Shown: positions 54,570 through 63,241 of the stretch, one piece after another
Layout: every line of letters starts with the position of its first letter
Position numbering within the stretch: the first letter of the stretch is position 1
Assembly: GCF_001187725.1 (NCBI RefSeq)
Contig: NZ_LGIQ01000017.1
Span: 124,001-188,000 of the forward strand
Length of the DNA: 64,000 nt
Reading direction: 5' to 3'
Source: Brevibacillus reuszeri
GTDB taxonomy: Bacteria > Bacillota > Bacilli > Brevibacillales > Brevibacillaceae
Translations under genes and position numbers: made by a program
Notes under the pieces: generated by a model
Told to the model about the DNA's origin: nothing
Databases searched by the model: none
What the model saw: the letters and a program-made list of their open reading frames with translations, nothing else

Positions 54570-56525
54570 TTATCCTTCTTGCAATGCTAGCCAAGCCAGG
54601 TACGTTTCATCCATCTCGGTCTGCACCCGCTCGATATCCTGTTGCCATGTTACCAGCTGCTGATAATCAGCCCCCTCGCTGTGAAGACGGCTCGTTAACT
54701 CTCCCTTTTCTTCTTCCAGCAGCGCGATTTTTTGTTCCAACTCCGCCAGCTTGAACGCATTTGGTCGTTTCGCTGATGCTTGCACGGGCTTCATGATCGT
54801 TTGCTGCTCGACTACTGGAGGCGCGGCTTTTTTCGGCTCTTCCTGCACAATCGCCTTGGGTCGCTCCTCCCGCACCTCTGCTCGAGACAAGCTTCGCTGC
54901 TTTTGCTTTTCCCGCGCGTCTTCATATGAACCCACATCGTGAATGAGTCTTCTATCTTCTACCCAGAATACACCGTCCACCATCTTTTGCAGGAAATAGC
55001 GGTCGTGAGAAACGATAAACAGCGAGCCTTTAAAATCAGCCAGCGCTTCCTCCAATGTCTCTCTCGCTTCGATGTCCAGGTGATTCGTAGGTTCATCCAG
55101 AATCAAAAGATTGATTTCCTGATGCATCATCTGGGCGAGCCGCAGGCGCATCCGCTCTCCGCCGCTCAACTGCCCAATCCGTTTGAAAACATGCTCTCCG
55201 TAAAAAAGGAAGCGGGCCAACATATGTCGTGCTTCTGGTTCCGTGACATGCGCCACCTCACGAAATACATCAATCAGCCTTTGTTTTTGATCGCCCTCCA
55301 GCGCTTGCTGCGATAAATATCCAACCTTTACATTGCTGCCGATTTTCAGCGAACCATCATCAGGTGCCAGCTCACCCAGCAGCATTTTGATCAAAGTAGA
55401 TTTGCCGCAACCATTCGGGCCAAGCAGCGCTTTTCTTTCGCCAAAACGAAGCAGAAAGCTCGCATCCTCAAATAGACGTTTTCCCCCAAAGGATTTGGAT
55501 ACACTCGTGGCGACCAGTACATCCTGACCACTTCGCTCGGTCTTTTGAAATTGGAGTCCCATGCGATCTGCTTCCATTTTCGGTCTGTCGATTCTCTCAA
55601 TCCGAGCCAGCGCTTTTTCCATGCTTTTCGCCCGACGGTGAAACGCCTCGTTTGGCGGATTCGAGCGATTTCCCCATTCCTTCAGCCGCTTGATCGTCTC
55701 CTTCATCTTCTTAATCTGCTTTTGCTGCTCCTGGTAAGCGGCAAACTGACGCAAAAGCCGCTCTTCCCGCTCCGTCACAAAAGCACTGTAATTTCCGATG
55801 TAATACTCAGCCTCCCCGCCATCTACATGGTAAACCGAGGTGACGACGGCATCGAGGAAGTAGCGGTCATGGGAGATGATCAAGACAGTTCCTGGATAGC
55901 TTTTTAAAAATTCCTCCAGCCATTCCATCGAGTGTACGTCCAAATGGTTCGTCGGCTCATCAAGCAGGAGAACATCACTTTGCTGACATAGCAGCTTCGC
56001 AAGACCCGCTTTTGTTTTTTCTCCCCCGCTCAGCTGGGCGAACGGAGTAGTGAGCAGCTCAGCGGAAATTCCCAGACCCTCGGTCACTTGCGCCATTTTC
56101 GTCTCCCACTGATAGCCGTCCATTTGCTCAAATTCATCCTGCCATTTTTGATAACGGAGCATCAAACGATTCAGCTCCTGTTCGTCTTCATAAGCAGTTC
56201 CCATCTGCTGTTCCAGCTCGCGCATGTTCTCCTCAAGCTTTCGAACCTGTGTGAATGCACTCGCCACCACGTCTTCTCCTGTCCACTCCGCAGGATAGGT
56301 AGGAGTTTGGGGCAAATACGCCCACACCGTCCCTTTTGCGCGGTACAGCTCACCTGAGTCTGGACTTTCAATTCCTGCCAGCAGCTTGAACAAGGTCGTT
56401 TTACCAGCACCGTTTGGCCCGACGATACCTACCCGCTCGCCTGCTTTTATTTCCAATGTAATTTCCTGCAAAACCGGATCTGCTCCGTATGATTTTTGGA
56501 TACGTTGAGTAGCTACGATAATCAT
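54570..56525 (-). CDS. ABC-F family ribosome-associated ATPase
   Basis: A 651-residue soluble protein with two ABC domains (Walker A GPNGAGKTT near 37 and GPNGCGKST near 370; signatures LSGGEKTKAGLA and LSGGERMRLRLA; Walker B LLLDEPTNHLD and LILDEPTNHLD), a charged linker between them and a C-terminal coiled coil (residues about 575-651). ABC-F proteins act on stalled or drug-bound ribosomes. No membrane parts. A terminator hairpin lies 45 bases before its start, so it is likely expressed by read-through (see leader). Confidence 0.92.
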   Translation of the reverse strand: MIIVATQRIQKSYGADPVLQEITLEIKAGERVGIVGPNGAGKTTLFKLLAGIESPDSGELYRAKGTVWAYLPQTPTYPAEWTGEDVVASAFTQVRKLEENMRELEQQMGTAYEDEQELNRLMLRYQKWQDEFEQMDGYQWETKMAQVTEGLGISAELLTTPFAQLSGGEKTKAGLAKLLCQQSDVLLLDEPTNHLDVHSMEWLEEFLKSYPGTVLIISHDRYFLDAVVTSVYHVDGGEAEYYIGNYSAFVTEREERLLRQFAAYQEQQKQIKKMKETIKRLKEWGNRSNPPNEAFHRRAKSMEKALARIERIDRPKMEADRMGLQFQKTERSGQDVLVATSVSKSFGGKRLFEDASFLLRFGERKALLGPNGCGKSTLIKMLLGELAPDDGSLKIGSNVKVGYLSQQALEGDQKQRLIDVFREVAHVTEPEARHMLARFLFYGEHVFKRIGQLSGGERMRLRLAQMMHQEINLLILDEPTNHLDIEARETLEEALADFKGSLFIVSHDRYFLQKMVDGVFWVEDRRLIHDVGSYEDAREKQKQRSLSRAEVREERPKAIVQEEPKKAAPPVVEQQTIMKPVQASAKRPNAFKLAELEQKIALLEEEKGELTSRLHSEGADYQQLVTWQQDIERVQTEMDETYLAWLALQEG

Positions 56526-56567
56526 AAAAAACCCTCCCTGGTATGGTATTTCGCTAAAAATGGACGC

Positions 56568-56596
56568 AAAAAAGCCGCAGGCATCATACCTGCGGC
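56568..56596 (-). terminator. Attenuator-like terminator in the ABC-F leader
   Basis: Minus strand GCCGCAGG, loop of 7, CCTGCGGC, then six T, ending about 43 bases before the ABC-F ATG. There is no room for a promoter between it and the gene. Confidence 0.85.
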
Positions 56597-56635
56597 ATCG
56601 TTCAAGGACTGACTATACAGCAAAGAAGAGCTGAT

Positions 56636-56818
56636 CTAGCCAGTAACCTGATGTTTGCAAGAACCAATCAAACTGTTCCTGTATTGATGCATGGCACGCC
56701 TCTGGATACTCCGTTCAGTTGTATGACCGAAAATGGACAGACTGATCCCGTTAAGCGTTACATCATGCGTCATACTGGAAGTTTCTACCACAAACCATGC
56801 CTGAAGAGTTCCGAACAC
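56636..56818 (-). CDS. Leader peptide/small ORF (60 aa) ahead of the ABC-F gene
   Basis: GTG start with GGAGG 9 bases upstream, a well-formed ribosome site. The product starts MFGTLQAWFVVETSSM and ends SCKHQVTG; no signal or helix. It stops 40 bases before the attenuator hairpin. The layout (ORF, terminator, ABC-F gene) matches leaders of antibiotic-induced ABC-F genes, where ribosome stalling on the ORF prevents termination. Alternatively it is an independent small gene with its own terminator. Confidence 0.5.
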   Translation of the reverse strand: MFGTLQAWFVVETSSMTHDVTLNGISLSIFGHTTERSIQRRAMHQYRNSLIGSCKHQVTG

Positions 56819-56893
56819 GTACCTACACCTCCATTCAAAGAATAATCTTATCCCACATCATACAACAGGGGATGGAAAATAACAACAGCGATG

Positions 56894-57658
56894 TTACTGA
56901 AATGGTTGATTTGTATCGGCATCGATCACAACGAGTGTCGTATACGGCGGCAGCTTTGCCTTCCCGACCAGATACGGATAGGTGATGACCTGCGGGTACA
57001 TCCGATCAGGATCTGGTGAGGTTTGCTTCACATACACAATTAACTGCTCCCAGCTTTGCTGGACTTTGACCACTTGCAGGCCATAACCCGGATGTGGCAA
57101 TTCCCCGCGCGCAATGACGTACAAATCTCCCTGATGGTATACTCCTTTTTTCTTTTTGACCGATTCAATAAAAGCTTGCTGCTCCGAGGTCAGCTTATCG
57201 ACTTCCACCAGCGTAAATTTTTCTTCGGACTGCGCTGCTATGACTTCCACCGCCCTTTTCTCGGCATTCCATTCGATCTGATAGCCTGCTTGCTCAGCCA
57301 TCCATCTGAGTGGCAAATAAACGGTTCCATCGCGGACAATAGCGAGCTGCCCATCCGTTTTCCACGATCCGTTTACTGCTACTTTCCCCGTATCGATTTG
57401 AAATGTCAGGGTAGCCTGCCCACGCGTTAACTTTCCTGTCTGTCCCTCCTGCTTCCAGTCTGCCTGTAAAATGCTGCTCGCGTCCTGGGCAGACACATAC
57501 GTGCGCTGTGTAATGAGCAGCGACGCCTTTTTCATCGTGACTTGCTTGCCATCTATCATGATCGCCGGAGTTGCTGACGACGCTGGCGCAGCCTCTATTG
57601 GTTGTGCTGCAAGCAGCGTCATCCCTAGCACAACAGCTAATGCAGTTTTTCCTTTCAT
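56894..57658 (-). CDS. Secreted copper-amine-oxidase-N-like/PrcB-like domain protein
   Basis: A 254-residue exported protein: signal peptide ending near AQPIEAA, then a copper amine oxidase N-terminal-like stalk domain (residues 30-135, MIDGKQVTM, YLPLRWMAEQAGYQIEW), then a PrcB-C-like domain (GLQVVKVQQSWEQLIVYVK, PYTTLVVIDADT). Both are surface modules of Bacillales; no enzymatic residues are apparent. GGAGG is 6 bases before the ATG. No clear terminator separates it from the ABC-F leader 75 bases on. Confidence 0.82.
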   Translation of the reverse strand: MKGKTALAVVLGMTLLAAQPIEAAPASSATPAIMIDGKQVTMKKASLLITQRTYVSAQDASSILQADWKQEGQTGKLTRGQATLTFQIDTGKVAVNGSWKTDGQLAIVRDGTVYLPLRWMAEQAGYQIEWNAEKRAVEVIAAQSEEKFTLVEVDKLTSEQQAFIESVKKKKGVYHQGDLYVIARGELPHPGYGLQVVKVQQSWEQLIVYVKQTSPDPDRMYPQVITYPYLVGKAKLPPYTTLVVIDADTNQPFQ

Positions 57659-57816
57659 CGCCGTTCCTCCATCCTTGTAGGTTCGCTGTTTCTATCTTGT
57701 TAGACTTGGTGATCCTCTTATTCGTTTCAAGGCTGTGAAAAATAACCGCGCATACACAAAAAAACGGACCACCCATAAAGGCAAGACCGAATTTTTGATA
57801 AGCACAAGCTATCCAA

Positions 57817-58755
57817 TTAATGCAGCAGCCAGTTTCCCATCAGGACGACTGCGGGTATCGAGAGCAGCGCGAGCAGTGTGGAGAACACCGTCGTCATCGC
57901 GCCCATTTCTTCATCCGCAGAATAACGGGCAAACAGGATGGAAGCCAGCGTCAAGGTTGGCATCGCCACTTGTATCAGCGCTACGCTGACAATGTCTTGA
58001 TCCAGAGAAAAAATGGATAGTAAAAAGGCAGTAAGCAGAGGAAACAAAAACAGCTTGAACGCAATCGGCATCCCGAGAAGTGGCAGGGATACTTGAGGCT
58101 TGTTACGCAAAAACAGCGGCAGCAGCATCCCGATGTACATCATGGCAAGCGGAGAAGCCAGCTTGGACAAAGTCCCGAACAAGCTTTTAACCGGTTCCGG
58201 GGGCGCAAAGCCAATCAACGCCGAGCCAAGACCGAGCACAATCGCAATCATCGGAATATTGATGAGGGTCTTCAAGCCTTTCAAGGAAAACGAGCCTTTT
58301 TCCTGGAGCATCATGACACCGACCGTCCACAGCACCACATCCACACCAGCATCAAAGATCGCGGCAAGCAGTGCACCCTTTGGCCCAAACAGTGCGGCAC
58401 AAAGCGGTAGACCGATAAATCCGGTATTGCCAAGACCCGACAGGATGGCAATCTCACGCCTTTTTTTCGCTGGCAAAGGAAGCGTCCGTGCACCCGCCCA
58501 CCCGAGTAATATGCCCAAGCAATTCAAAAGAATGGAAATGAGGAATATTGTGAAAATTTGAGTGATAACTTGCTTGTCCATCGGCGTCTGGAAGATCCCG
58601 TCCAAAATAATACAGGGCATCGCAACATTAATAATAATAGTGATCACAAGCTTACGGGAATCGGCCGTCAAGGGCTGCCGGTAACCGATCAGGCTACCGA
58701 TCCCAATAATGACGGCCATCACAAGGATGGACTGTTGCAGTGTTTGCAGTTCCAT
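57817..58755 (-). CDS. AEC (auxin efflux carrier) family transporter
   Basis: A 312-residue protein with ten helices in two inverted halves (NVAMPCIILDGIF and LIQVAMPTLTLASILFARY as the broken helices; GNTGFIGLPL). Bacterial members move malate or other dicarboxylates. Starts 15 bases after the stop of the upstream 134-aa gene, so the two form an operon. Confidence 0.88.
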   Translation of the reverse strand: MELQTLQQSILVMAVIIGIGSLIGYRQPLTADSRKLVITIIINVAMPCIILDGIFQTPMDKQVITQIFTIFLISILLNCLGILLGWAGARTLPLPAKKRREIAILSGLGNTGFIGLPLCAALFGPKGALLAAIFDAGVDVVLWTVGVMMLQEKGSFSLKGLKTLINIPMIAIVLGLGSALIGFAPPEPVKSLFGTLSKLASPLAMMYIGMLLPLFLRNKPQVSLPLLGMPIAFKLFLFPLLTAFLLSIFSLDQDIVSVALIQVAMPTLTLASILFARYSADEEMGAMTTVFSTLLALLSIPAVVLMGNWLLH

Positions 58756-58770
58756 GTTTCTCTCCCCCGC

Positions 58771-59175
58771 CTACATTTCTACAGGGAGCCATTGCAGCTC
58801 CTGAGGCTCGCCTTTATCGCAAGTACGCAGCACATCGCCACAGAGCGGAACTACCTGCTCTAACGGAACACACCAGGAGATTGGAAAAGCCACTTCGCTT
58901 CCTTCGATCACAAGCGAAGCCATCACTGCGTCAGGCTGTTTATCCGTTGTCAAAACAAAATGCTTTTCGTAAGGCTCATGCTCTTTCCATTGAACGAGTA
59001 CCAGCCCGTTATTGCCACCTGCAACCACAAGGTCTACATGATCGCCGTATGCGGCATGCACCAATGTACGGTCGATACCGTTTAATTGGGCAATCTCCTT
59101 CAGCACCTCGTGCCAGGCAACGTGCTTTTGCTCGATGCCGCTCTCATCTGTGTACACACGCCAATCGTTCAACAT
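58771..59175 (-). CDS. Hypothetical protein, 134 aa
   Basis: Unrecognised soluble acidic protein with strands like HVDLVVAGGNNGLVLVQW and a C-terminal SWCVPLEQVVPLCGDVL. AAAAGGAG precedes the ATG. Operon partner of the AEC carrier. It could be a small regulator or immunity-type protein, but nothing in the sequence decides it. Confidence 0.7.
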   Translation of the reverse strand: MLNDWRVYTDESGIEQKHVAWHEVLKEIAQLNGIDRTLVHAAYGDHVDLVVAGGNNGLVLVQWKEHEPYEKHFVLTTDKQPDAVMASLVIEGSEVAFPISWCVPLEQVVPLCGDVLRTCDKGEPQELQWLPVEM

Positions 59176-59354
59176 AGCTATAAACTCCTTTTAAAAAAAG
59201 CCCAAGATTCGTACCTAATTGTACGCTTCTTCCACAGGAACCTCAACCACTAGTTGTACTCTTCCCGCTCGTTTCAGACATATCCTGCGAGGAAAAGGTG
59301 AATCCTTAAGAAATGGACAAACACATCTAGCTTATCGAAAACATAGTATTCTAA

Positions 59355-59405
59355 TCGGAATTTAAATATTTTTTCATTGACAACGTCATTTCCTGCCACT
59401 ACTAT
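59355..59405 (+). promoter_or_regulatory. Sigma-A promoter of the first cystine-type binding protein, with TCGGAATT motif
   Basis: TTGACA (59377-59382), 17 bases, TACTAT (59400-59405). TCGGAATTTAA starts 22 bases upstream of the -35. The same octamer overlaps the sulfate operon promoter, which suggests a shared sulfur regulator such as CymR (inference). Confidence 0.8.
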
Positions 59406-59443
59406 GAATCCATAAAATCTGATCAACAAAAGGGGATTTTCAG

Positions 59444-60268
59444 ATGAAAAAGGTCGTTTTCTCCGCATTGTTATCTTGCCTGCTCCTGGGAATCGTCGGT
59501 TGTAGCAGCTCCACCTCCCCTTCCCAGCCTAATATCGCAGCACCATCCGAGCAAGCCGCCACTCCCAATTTGCTTGAAAAAGTAAAAAGCGAGAAAAAGC
59601 TCGTCATCGGGACAGAAGGAACGTACTCTCCATTTACGTTTCATGATCCATCCGGCAAATTGACCGGCTATGACGTCGATGTCGCCACAGAGGTTGCCAA
59701 GCGCCTCGGTGTTGAACCAGCGTTTCAGGAAACTCAATGGGATGCCATGTTTGCAGGTCTGGACTCGAAGCGCTTTGACGTGATTGCCAATCAGGTAGGA
59801 ATCCGTCCTGACCGTCAGGAAAAATACGATTTTTCCAAGCCATATACGATCTCGCGCGCTGTTTTGGTCACACACAAAGATAATACGACCGTCAAGGATT
59901 TCAAAGATATGAAAGGACTCAAAGCAGGGCAATCGATGACGAGCAACTACGCAGATCTCGCACGGTCAAATGAAGCAGAAATCGTCGGTGTTGACAGCTT
60001 CAATCAGGCGATCGATTTGATTGCGCAAAAACGCGTAGACGTTGTCATTAACGACAACCTGTCCGTGCTTGATTTCCTGAAAGCGAAGCCAGACACCCCG
60101 ATCAAGGTCGTGGCGAAAAACGAAAAAGGCCAGCCAACCGCCTTTATGTACCGAAAAGGCAGCACGGAGCTCGTAGATGCCATGAACAAGGCGCTGGATG
60201 AAATGCAACAAGACGGCACACTCAAAACCATCTCGCAAAAATGGTTCGGGGAAGATATCACGAAATAA
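59444..60268 (+). CDS. tcyA: Amino-acid (cystine-type) ABC transporter substrate-binding lipoprotein, paralog 1
   Basis: A 274-residue lipoprotein: lipobox GIVGC (Cys20), then a family-3 solute-binding fold, [28 protein letters not shown] and [20 protein letters not shown] as separate blocks, typical of cystine binders (TcyA/FliY). About two thirds identical by eye to the next gene. Probably delivers cystine to the permease downstream. Confidence 0.9.
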   Translation: MKKVVFSALLSCLLLGIVGCSSSTSPSQPNIAAPSEQAATPNLLEKVKSEKKLVIGTEGTYSPFTFHDPSGKLTGYDVDVATEVAKRLGVEPAFQETQWDAMFAGLDSKRFDVIANQVGIRPDRQEKYDFSKPYTISRAVLVTHKDNTTVKDFKDMKGLKAGQSMTSNYADLARSNEAEIVGVDSFNQAIDLIAQKRVDVVINDNLSVLDFLKAKPDTPIKVVAKNEKGQPTAFMYRKGSTELVDAMNKALDEMQQDGTLKTISQKWFGEDITK

Positions 60269-60302
60269 ATTCAGCTTAAATAAGCCATTCATTATTTTCA
60301 CG

Positions 60303-60359
60303 TTGACAAAAAAGCTTTGCCCTTTTAGTATTGGTCTAAATTAATTCATATCGGTTTAG
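60303..60359 (+). promoter_or_regulatory. Sigma-A promoter of the second binding-protein gene
   Basis: TTGACA, 17 bases, TAGTAT, followed by TATCGGTTTAG, a weaker version of the TCGGAATT motif. The second paralog can therefore be transcribed on its own. Confidence 0.7.
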
Positions 60360-60372
60360 TGGGGGATTATTT

Positions 60373-61209
60373 ATGAAAAAACTATTGCTTTCTGTTCTTG
60401 TTTCTGGATTATTCGTTGCACTTGCGGGTTGCGGAGCCGCTCCTACTCAGCAATCTCAACCAAGCAATAACTCTTCCACTCCAGCAAAAGAAGAAAAGAA
60501 AGATCAAAGCTTGCTGGATAAAGTAAAAGCAGATGGAAAAATTCTCATTGGTACAGAAGGCACCTACGCTCCGTTTACCTTCCACGATCAATCTGGCAAA
60601 CTGACTGGTTATGATATAGACATAGTGACCGAGGTAGCCAAGCGCATCGGCGTAGAGCCTGTCTTCCAGGAAACACAGTGGGATGCGATGTTTGCAGGTC
60701 TGGACTCCAAACGCTTTGACGTGGTAGCCAACCAGGTGGGCATCCGTGCTGATCGTCAGGAGAAATACGATTTCTCTAACCCGTACACCGTATCTACTGC
60801 GGTGCTCGTAGCGCACAAGGACAATACAACGGTAAAAGGCTTTGAAGATATCAAAGGCTTGAAAGCAGGGCAAACACTGACAAGCAACCTGACTGACATC
60901 GCCAAGAAAAATGGCGCGGAGATCGTTGCTGTCGAAGGGTTCAACCAGGCAATTGACTTGCTCGTTTCCAAGCGTGTAGACATTACCATCAATGACGGGC
61001 TGTCCCTGCTCGACTTCCTGAAGCAAAAACCAGATACGCCAATCAAAGTCATCGCAAAGGACCCGAACGTCTCGAAAAACGGATTCCTGTTCCGCAAAGG
61101 CAGCACAGATCTCGTTGATGCTTTCAACAAGGCACTCGACGAAATGGAAAAAGACGGTACAAGTGCAAAAATTTCCGAGAAATGGTTTGGTGCAGATGTT
61201 TCTAAATAA
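60373..61209 (+). CDS. tcyA: Amino-acid (cystine-type) ABC transporter substrate-binding lipoprotein, paralog 2
   Basis: A 278-residue lipoprotein with lipobox LAGC (Cys20), a Gln/Ser/Pro linker, and the same binding-fold blocks as its neighbour. Differences concentrate in the linker and the last quarter ([14 protein letters not shown] versus NEKGQPTAFMYRKG). The permease start overlaps its last 14 bases, so this copy is the one tied to the transporter. Confidence 0.92.
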   Translation: MKKLLLSVLVSGLFVALAGCGAAPTQQSQPSNNSSTPAKEEKKDQSLLDKVKADGKILIGTEGTYAPFTFHDQSGKLTGYDIDIVTEVAKRIGVEPVFQETQWDAMFAGLDSKRFDVVANQVGIRADRQEKYDFSNPYTVSTAVLVAHKDNTTVKGFEDIKGLKAGQTLTSNLTDIAKKNGAEIVAVEGFNQAIDLLVSKRVDITINDGLSLLDFLKQKPDTPIKVIAKDPNVSKNGFLFRKGSTDLVDAFNKALDEMEKDGTSAKISEKWFGADVSK

Positions 61210-61891
61210 CTTTTTTGACAACCCTGAGCGCCTGAACCGTTGGATCGATATCGCGCAAAGCTCCTTTCTGCCTCTTTTGAAAGGAGCCTTGCTCTATTCT
61301 TTGACGCTTGCCGTCGTTTCATTTTTCATTGGTCTGATCATTGCGATTTTGACTGCACTCGCTCGCCTTTCTGGAATGAAGCCGTTGATTGGGCTCGCTC
61401 GCTTTTATGTCTCGCTCATCCGAGGCACCCCACTCTTGGTTCAGCTGTTCATCATTTTCTTCGGTTTGCCGAGTGTCGGGATTATGATCGATCCGTTTCC
61501 TTCTGCGGTAATCGGCTTCTCCCTCAGTGTCGGCGCCTACTCCTCCGAGGTCGTTCGCGCGGCAATTTTGTCTATCCACAAAGGGCAATGGGAAGCGGCG
61601 TACTCGCTTGGGATGACGTATTGGCAGGCGCTTCGTCGCGTGGTTTTGCCACAGGCTGCACGTGTATCCGTTCCGCCTTTGTCCAACTCCTTTATCAGCT
61701 TGGTCAAGGATACTTCCCTTGCTGCGGCGATTCTCGTTCCCGAGATGTTTCGTAAAGCGCAGGAGATTGTGGCGGCAACCTATGAACCGCTATTGGTCTA
61801 TTCAGAGGCCGCACTCATTTACTGGATGATTTGCTTTGTCCTCTCTATTATTCAGGATCGCATCGAAAATAAACTAGACCGTTATGTATAA
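61196..61891 (+). CDS. tcyB: Amino-acid ABC transporter permease (TcyB-like)
   Basis: A 231-residue permease of the His/Glu/Gln family with about five helices and the EAA loop [44 protein letters not shown] is the conserved first-half block. Starts inside the end of the binding-protein gene; no strong ribosome site, so translational coupling is likely. Confidence 0.92.
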   Translation: MFLNNFFDNPERLNRWIDIAQSSFLPLLKGALLYSLTLAVVSFFIGLIIAILTALARLSGMKPLIGLARFYVSLIRGTPLLVQLFIIFFGLPSVGIMIDPFPSAVIGFSLSVGAYSSEVVRAAILSIHKGQWEAAYSLGMTYWQALRRVVLPQAARVSVPPLSNSFISLVKDTSLAAAILVPEMFRKAQEIVAATYEPLLVYSEAALIYWMICFVLSIIQDRIENKLDRYV

Positions 61892-61902
61892 GAAGTAGGT
61901 GA

Positions 61903-62646
61903 ATGCCCATGATTACGATTACGAATTTGCACAAACAGTTTGCTAGCCTCGAAGTGCTAAAAGGAATCTCAATGACCGTTGAAAAAGGAAAAGTAGTCGT
62001 CATCATCGGTCCATCCGGCTCTGGCAAAACGACACTATTGCGCTGTCTCAACGCATTGGAAATTCCGACAACCGGCAGCGTTCAGATCGGCGAGGTCAAG
62101 CTGGACTTTTCTCAAAAGGTCGATCGATCAAGCATTCCTCGCTTGCGCAAGCAAACCGGGATGGTTTTTCAGAGCTACAACCTGTTCCCTCATATGACAG
62201 CACTGGAAAACGTCATGGAAGGCCCCGTTACCGTGAAAAAGGAAAACAAAGAGCAAGCCAAAACAAAAGCAGCCGCCTTGCTCGCAAAGGTAGGACTTGG
62301 CGATAAGCTGGACCATTATCCTGCCCAGTTGTCTGGCGGCCAGCAGCAAAGGGTCGGCATCGCCCGTGCATTAGCAATGGACCCGCAAGTCATGCTGTTT
62401 GACGAGCCCACCTCTGCCCTGGACCCTGAGCTGGTTGGCGAGGTGTTGAAGGTCATGAAGGAGCTTGCCATGGAGGGAATGACGATGGTCGTAGTGACGC
62501 ATGAGATGGGCTTTGCCCGGGAGGTTGCCGACGAAGTCATTTTCATGGACCAGGGTGTCATCGTGGAGCACGACAGCCCTCAAAAGCTGTTTAATCAACC
62601 ACGAGAAGATCGGACGCGCCAATTTCTGCAGCATCTCAAATCGTAA
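61903..62646 (+). CDS. tcyC: Amino-acid ABC transporter ATP-binding protein (TcyC-like)
   Basis: A 247-residue ATPase of the polar amino acid group: Walker [10 protein letters not shown] near 36, signature [15 protein letters not shown], Walker [15 protein letters not shown], switch His in VVTHEMGFA. Eleven bases after the permease gene; last gene of the importer operon. Confidence 0.94.
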   Translation: MPMITITNLHKQFASLEVLKGISMTVEKGKVVVIIGPSGSGKTTLLRCLNALEIPTTGSVQIGEVKLDFSQKVDRSSIPRLRKQTGMVFQSYNLFPHMTALENVMEGPVTVKKENKEQAKTKAAALLAKVGLGDKLDHYPAQLSGGQQQRVGIARALAMDPQVMLFDEPTSALDPELVGEVLKVMKELAMEGMTMVVVTHEMGFAREVADEVIFMDQGVIVEHDSPQKLFNQPREDRTRQFLQHLKS

Positions 62647-62650
62647 GAAT

Positions 62651-62690
62651 AAAAAAGACTCTGTGTTCTCAAAAACACAGAGTCTTTTTT
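62651..62690. terminator. Rho-independent terminator after tcyC
   Basis: Perfect 17-base stem AAAAAAGACTCTGTGTT with complement and T run; may also end the opposite small gene. Confidence 0.94.
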
Positions 62691-62702
62691 ATACATAATG
62701 GA

Positions 62703-62798
62703 CTAGTCATCCCAGAAGCTCGCTACCAGAAGAATAATCAGAATGATCCACAAAAAGCTGCCATTACCAAAAAAACCAAAGCCGCGTCCGCATCCCAT
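62703..62798 (-). CDS. YjcZ-like sporulation mini-protein, 31 aa
   Basis: A 31-residue protein: Gly-rich start (MGCGRGFGFFGNGS), one hydrophobic helix (FLWIILIILLVASF), end WDD. This is the shape of YjcZ-family spore proteins, which are often missed because of size. AGAGGAG lies 8 bases before the ATG and the stop is 13 bases from a terminator. YjcZ proteins are embedded in the spore and of unknown function. Confidence 0.75.
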   Translation of the reverse strand: MGCGRGFGFFGNGSFLWIILIILLVASFWDD

Positions 62799-63241
62799 CT
62801 GTTCCACTCCTCTCGTCATAAGTCATGATAGAAGCACCAGTCTGATTGAATCAAAAGCGCTTCTCTCCAGCATATGACAAACCCTGCCTGCCTGTATGGA
62901 TGCCTGTCTACCGCCATCAAAAAACGGGTGCTTGCCCTCTTTTTAAAATTGAGCCTAAAAATTAACAAATGCTTTATGTTGTCTCTACTTCTCCTTAATA
63001 TCAGCAGTCTATCATAAGAATTGTCAGACCCTACGATGGACATAACGTCCTCCATTTACCGCCCGTATAGCCCCCTTCTAGATCGGGCGGGCTTTTTTAT
63101 TTTTACCGGATCGCGATCACGGGATTGCAAAGAAGCTAATCCTGCTTGTTTTATAAAAAAGTTTGCAAGAAGTGGAAAGAAACTGGAAACGAAATAGGTA
63201 GTAAAGGGTGAAAAGAAAAACTTTGGAGAGGTTGTGTAGAC
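62799..63241. other. 443-base stretch without a convincing gene
   Basis: AT-rich. Holds the upstream region of the YjcZ-like gene (minus) and, on the plus strand, two hairpins ending in a terminator at 63059-63098, then the leader of the last gene. A 79-aa minus-strand frame here has no ribosome site and is not accepted. Confidence 0.5.
63059..63098 (+). terminator. Orphan Rho-independent terminator
   Basis: Stem CCGCCCG/CGGGCGG, loop of 18, then GCTTTTTT. No plus-strand gene lies upstream after tcyC, which has its own terminator. Either the end of a small RNA (a GGAC/GTCC hairpin precedes it) or a leader attenuator of the next gene. Confidence 0.7.

Noticed and set aside
57752-57800. Terminator after the AEC carrier gene
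   Set aside because: There is a T run on the minus strand but the candidate stem has too many mismatches.
62816-63055. 79-aa minus-strand frame
   Set aside because: No ribosome site, no family resemblance, overlaps plus-strand hairpins.
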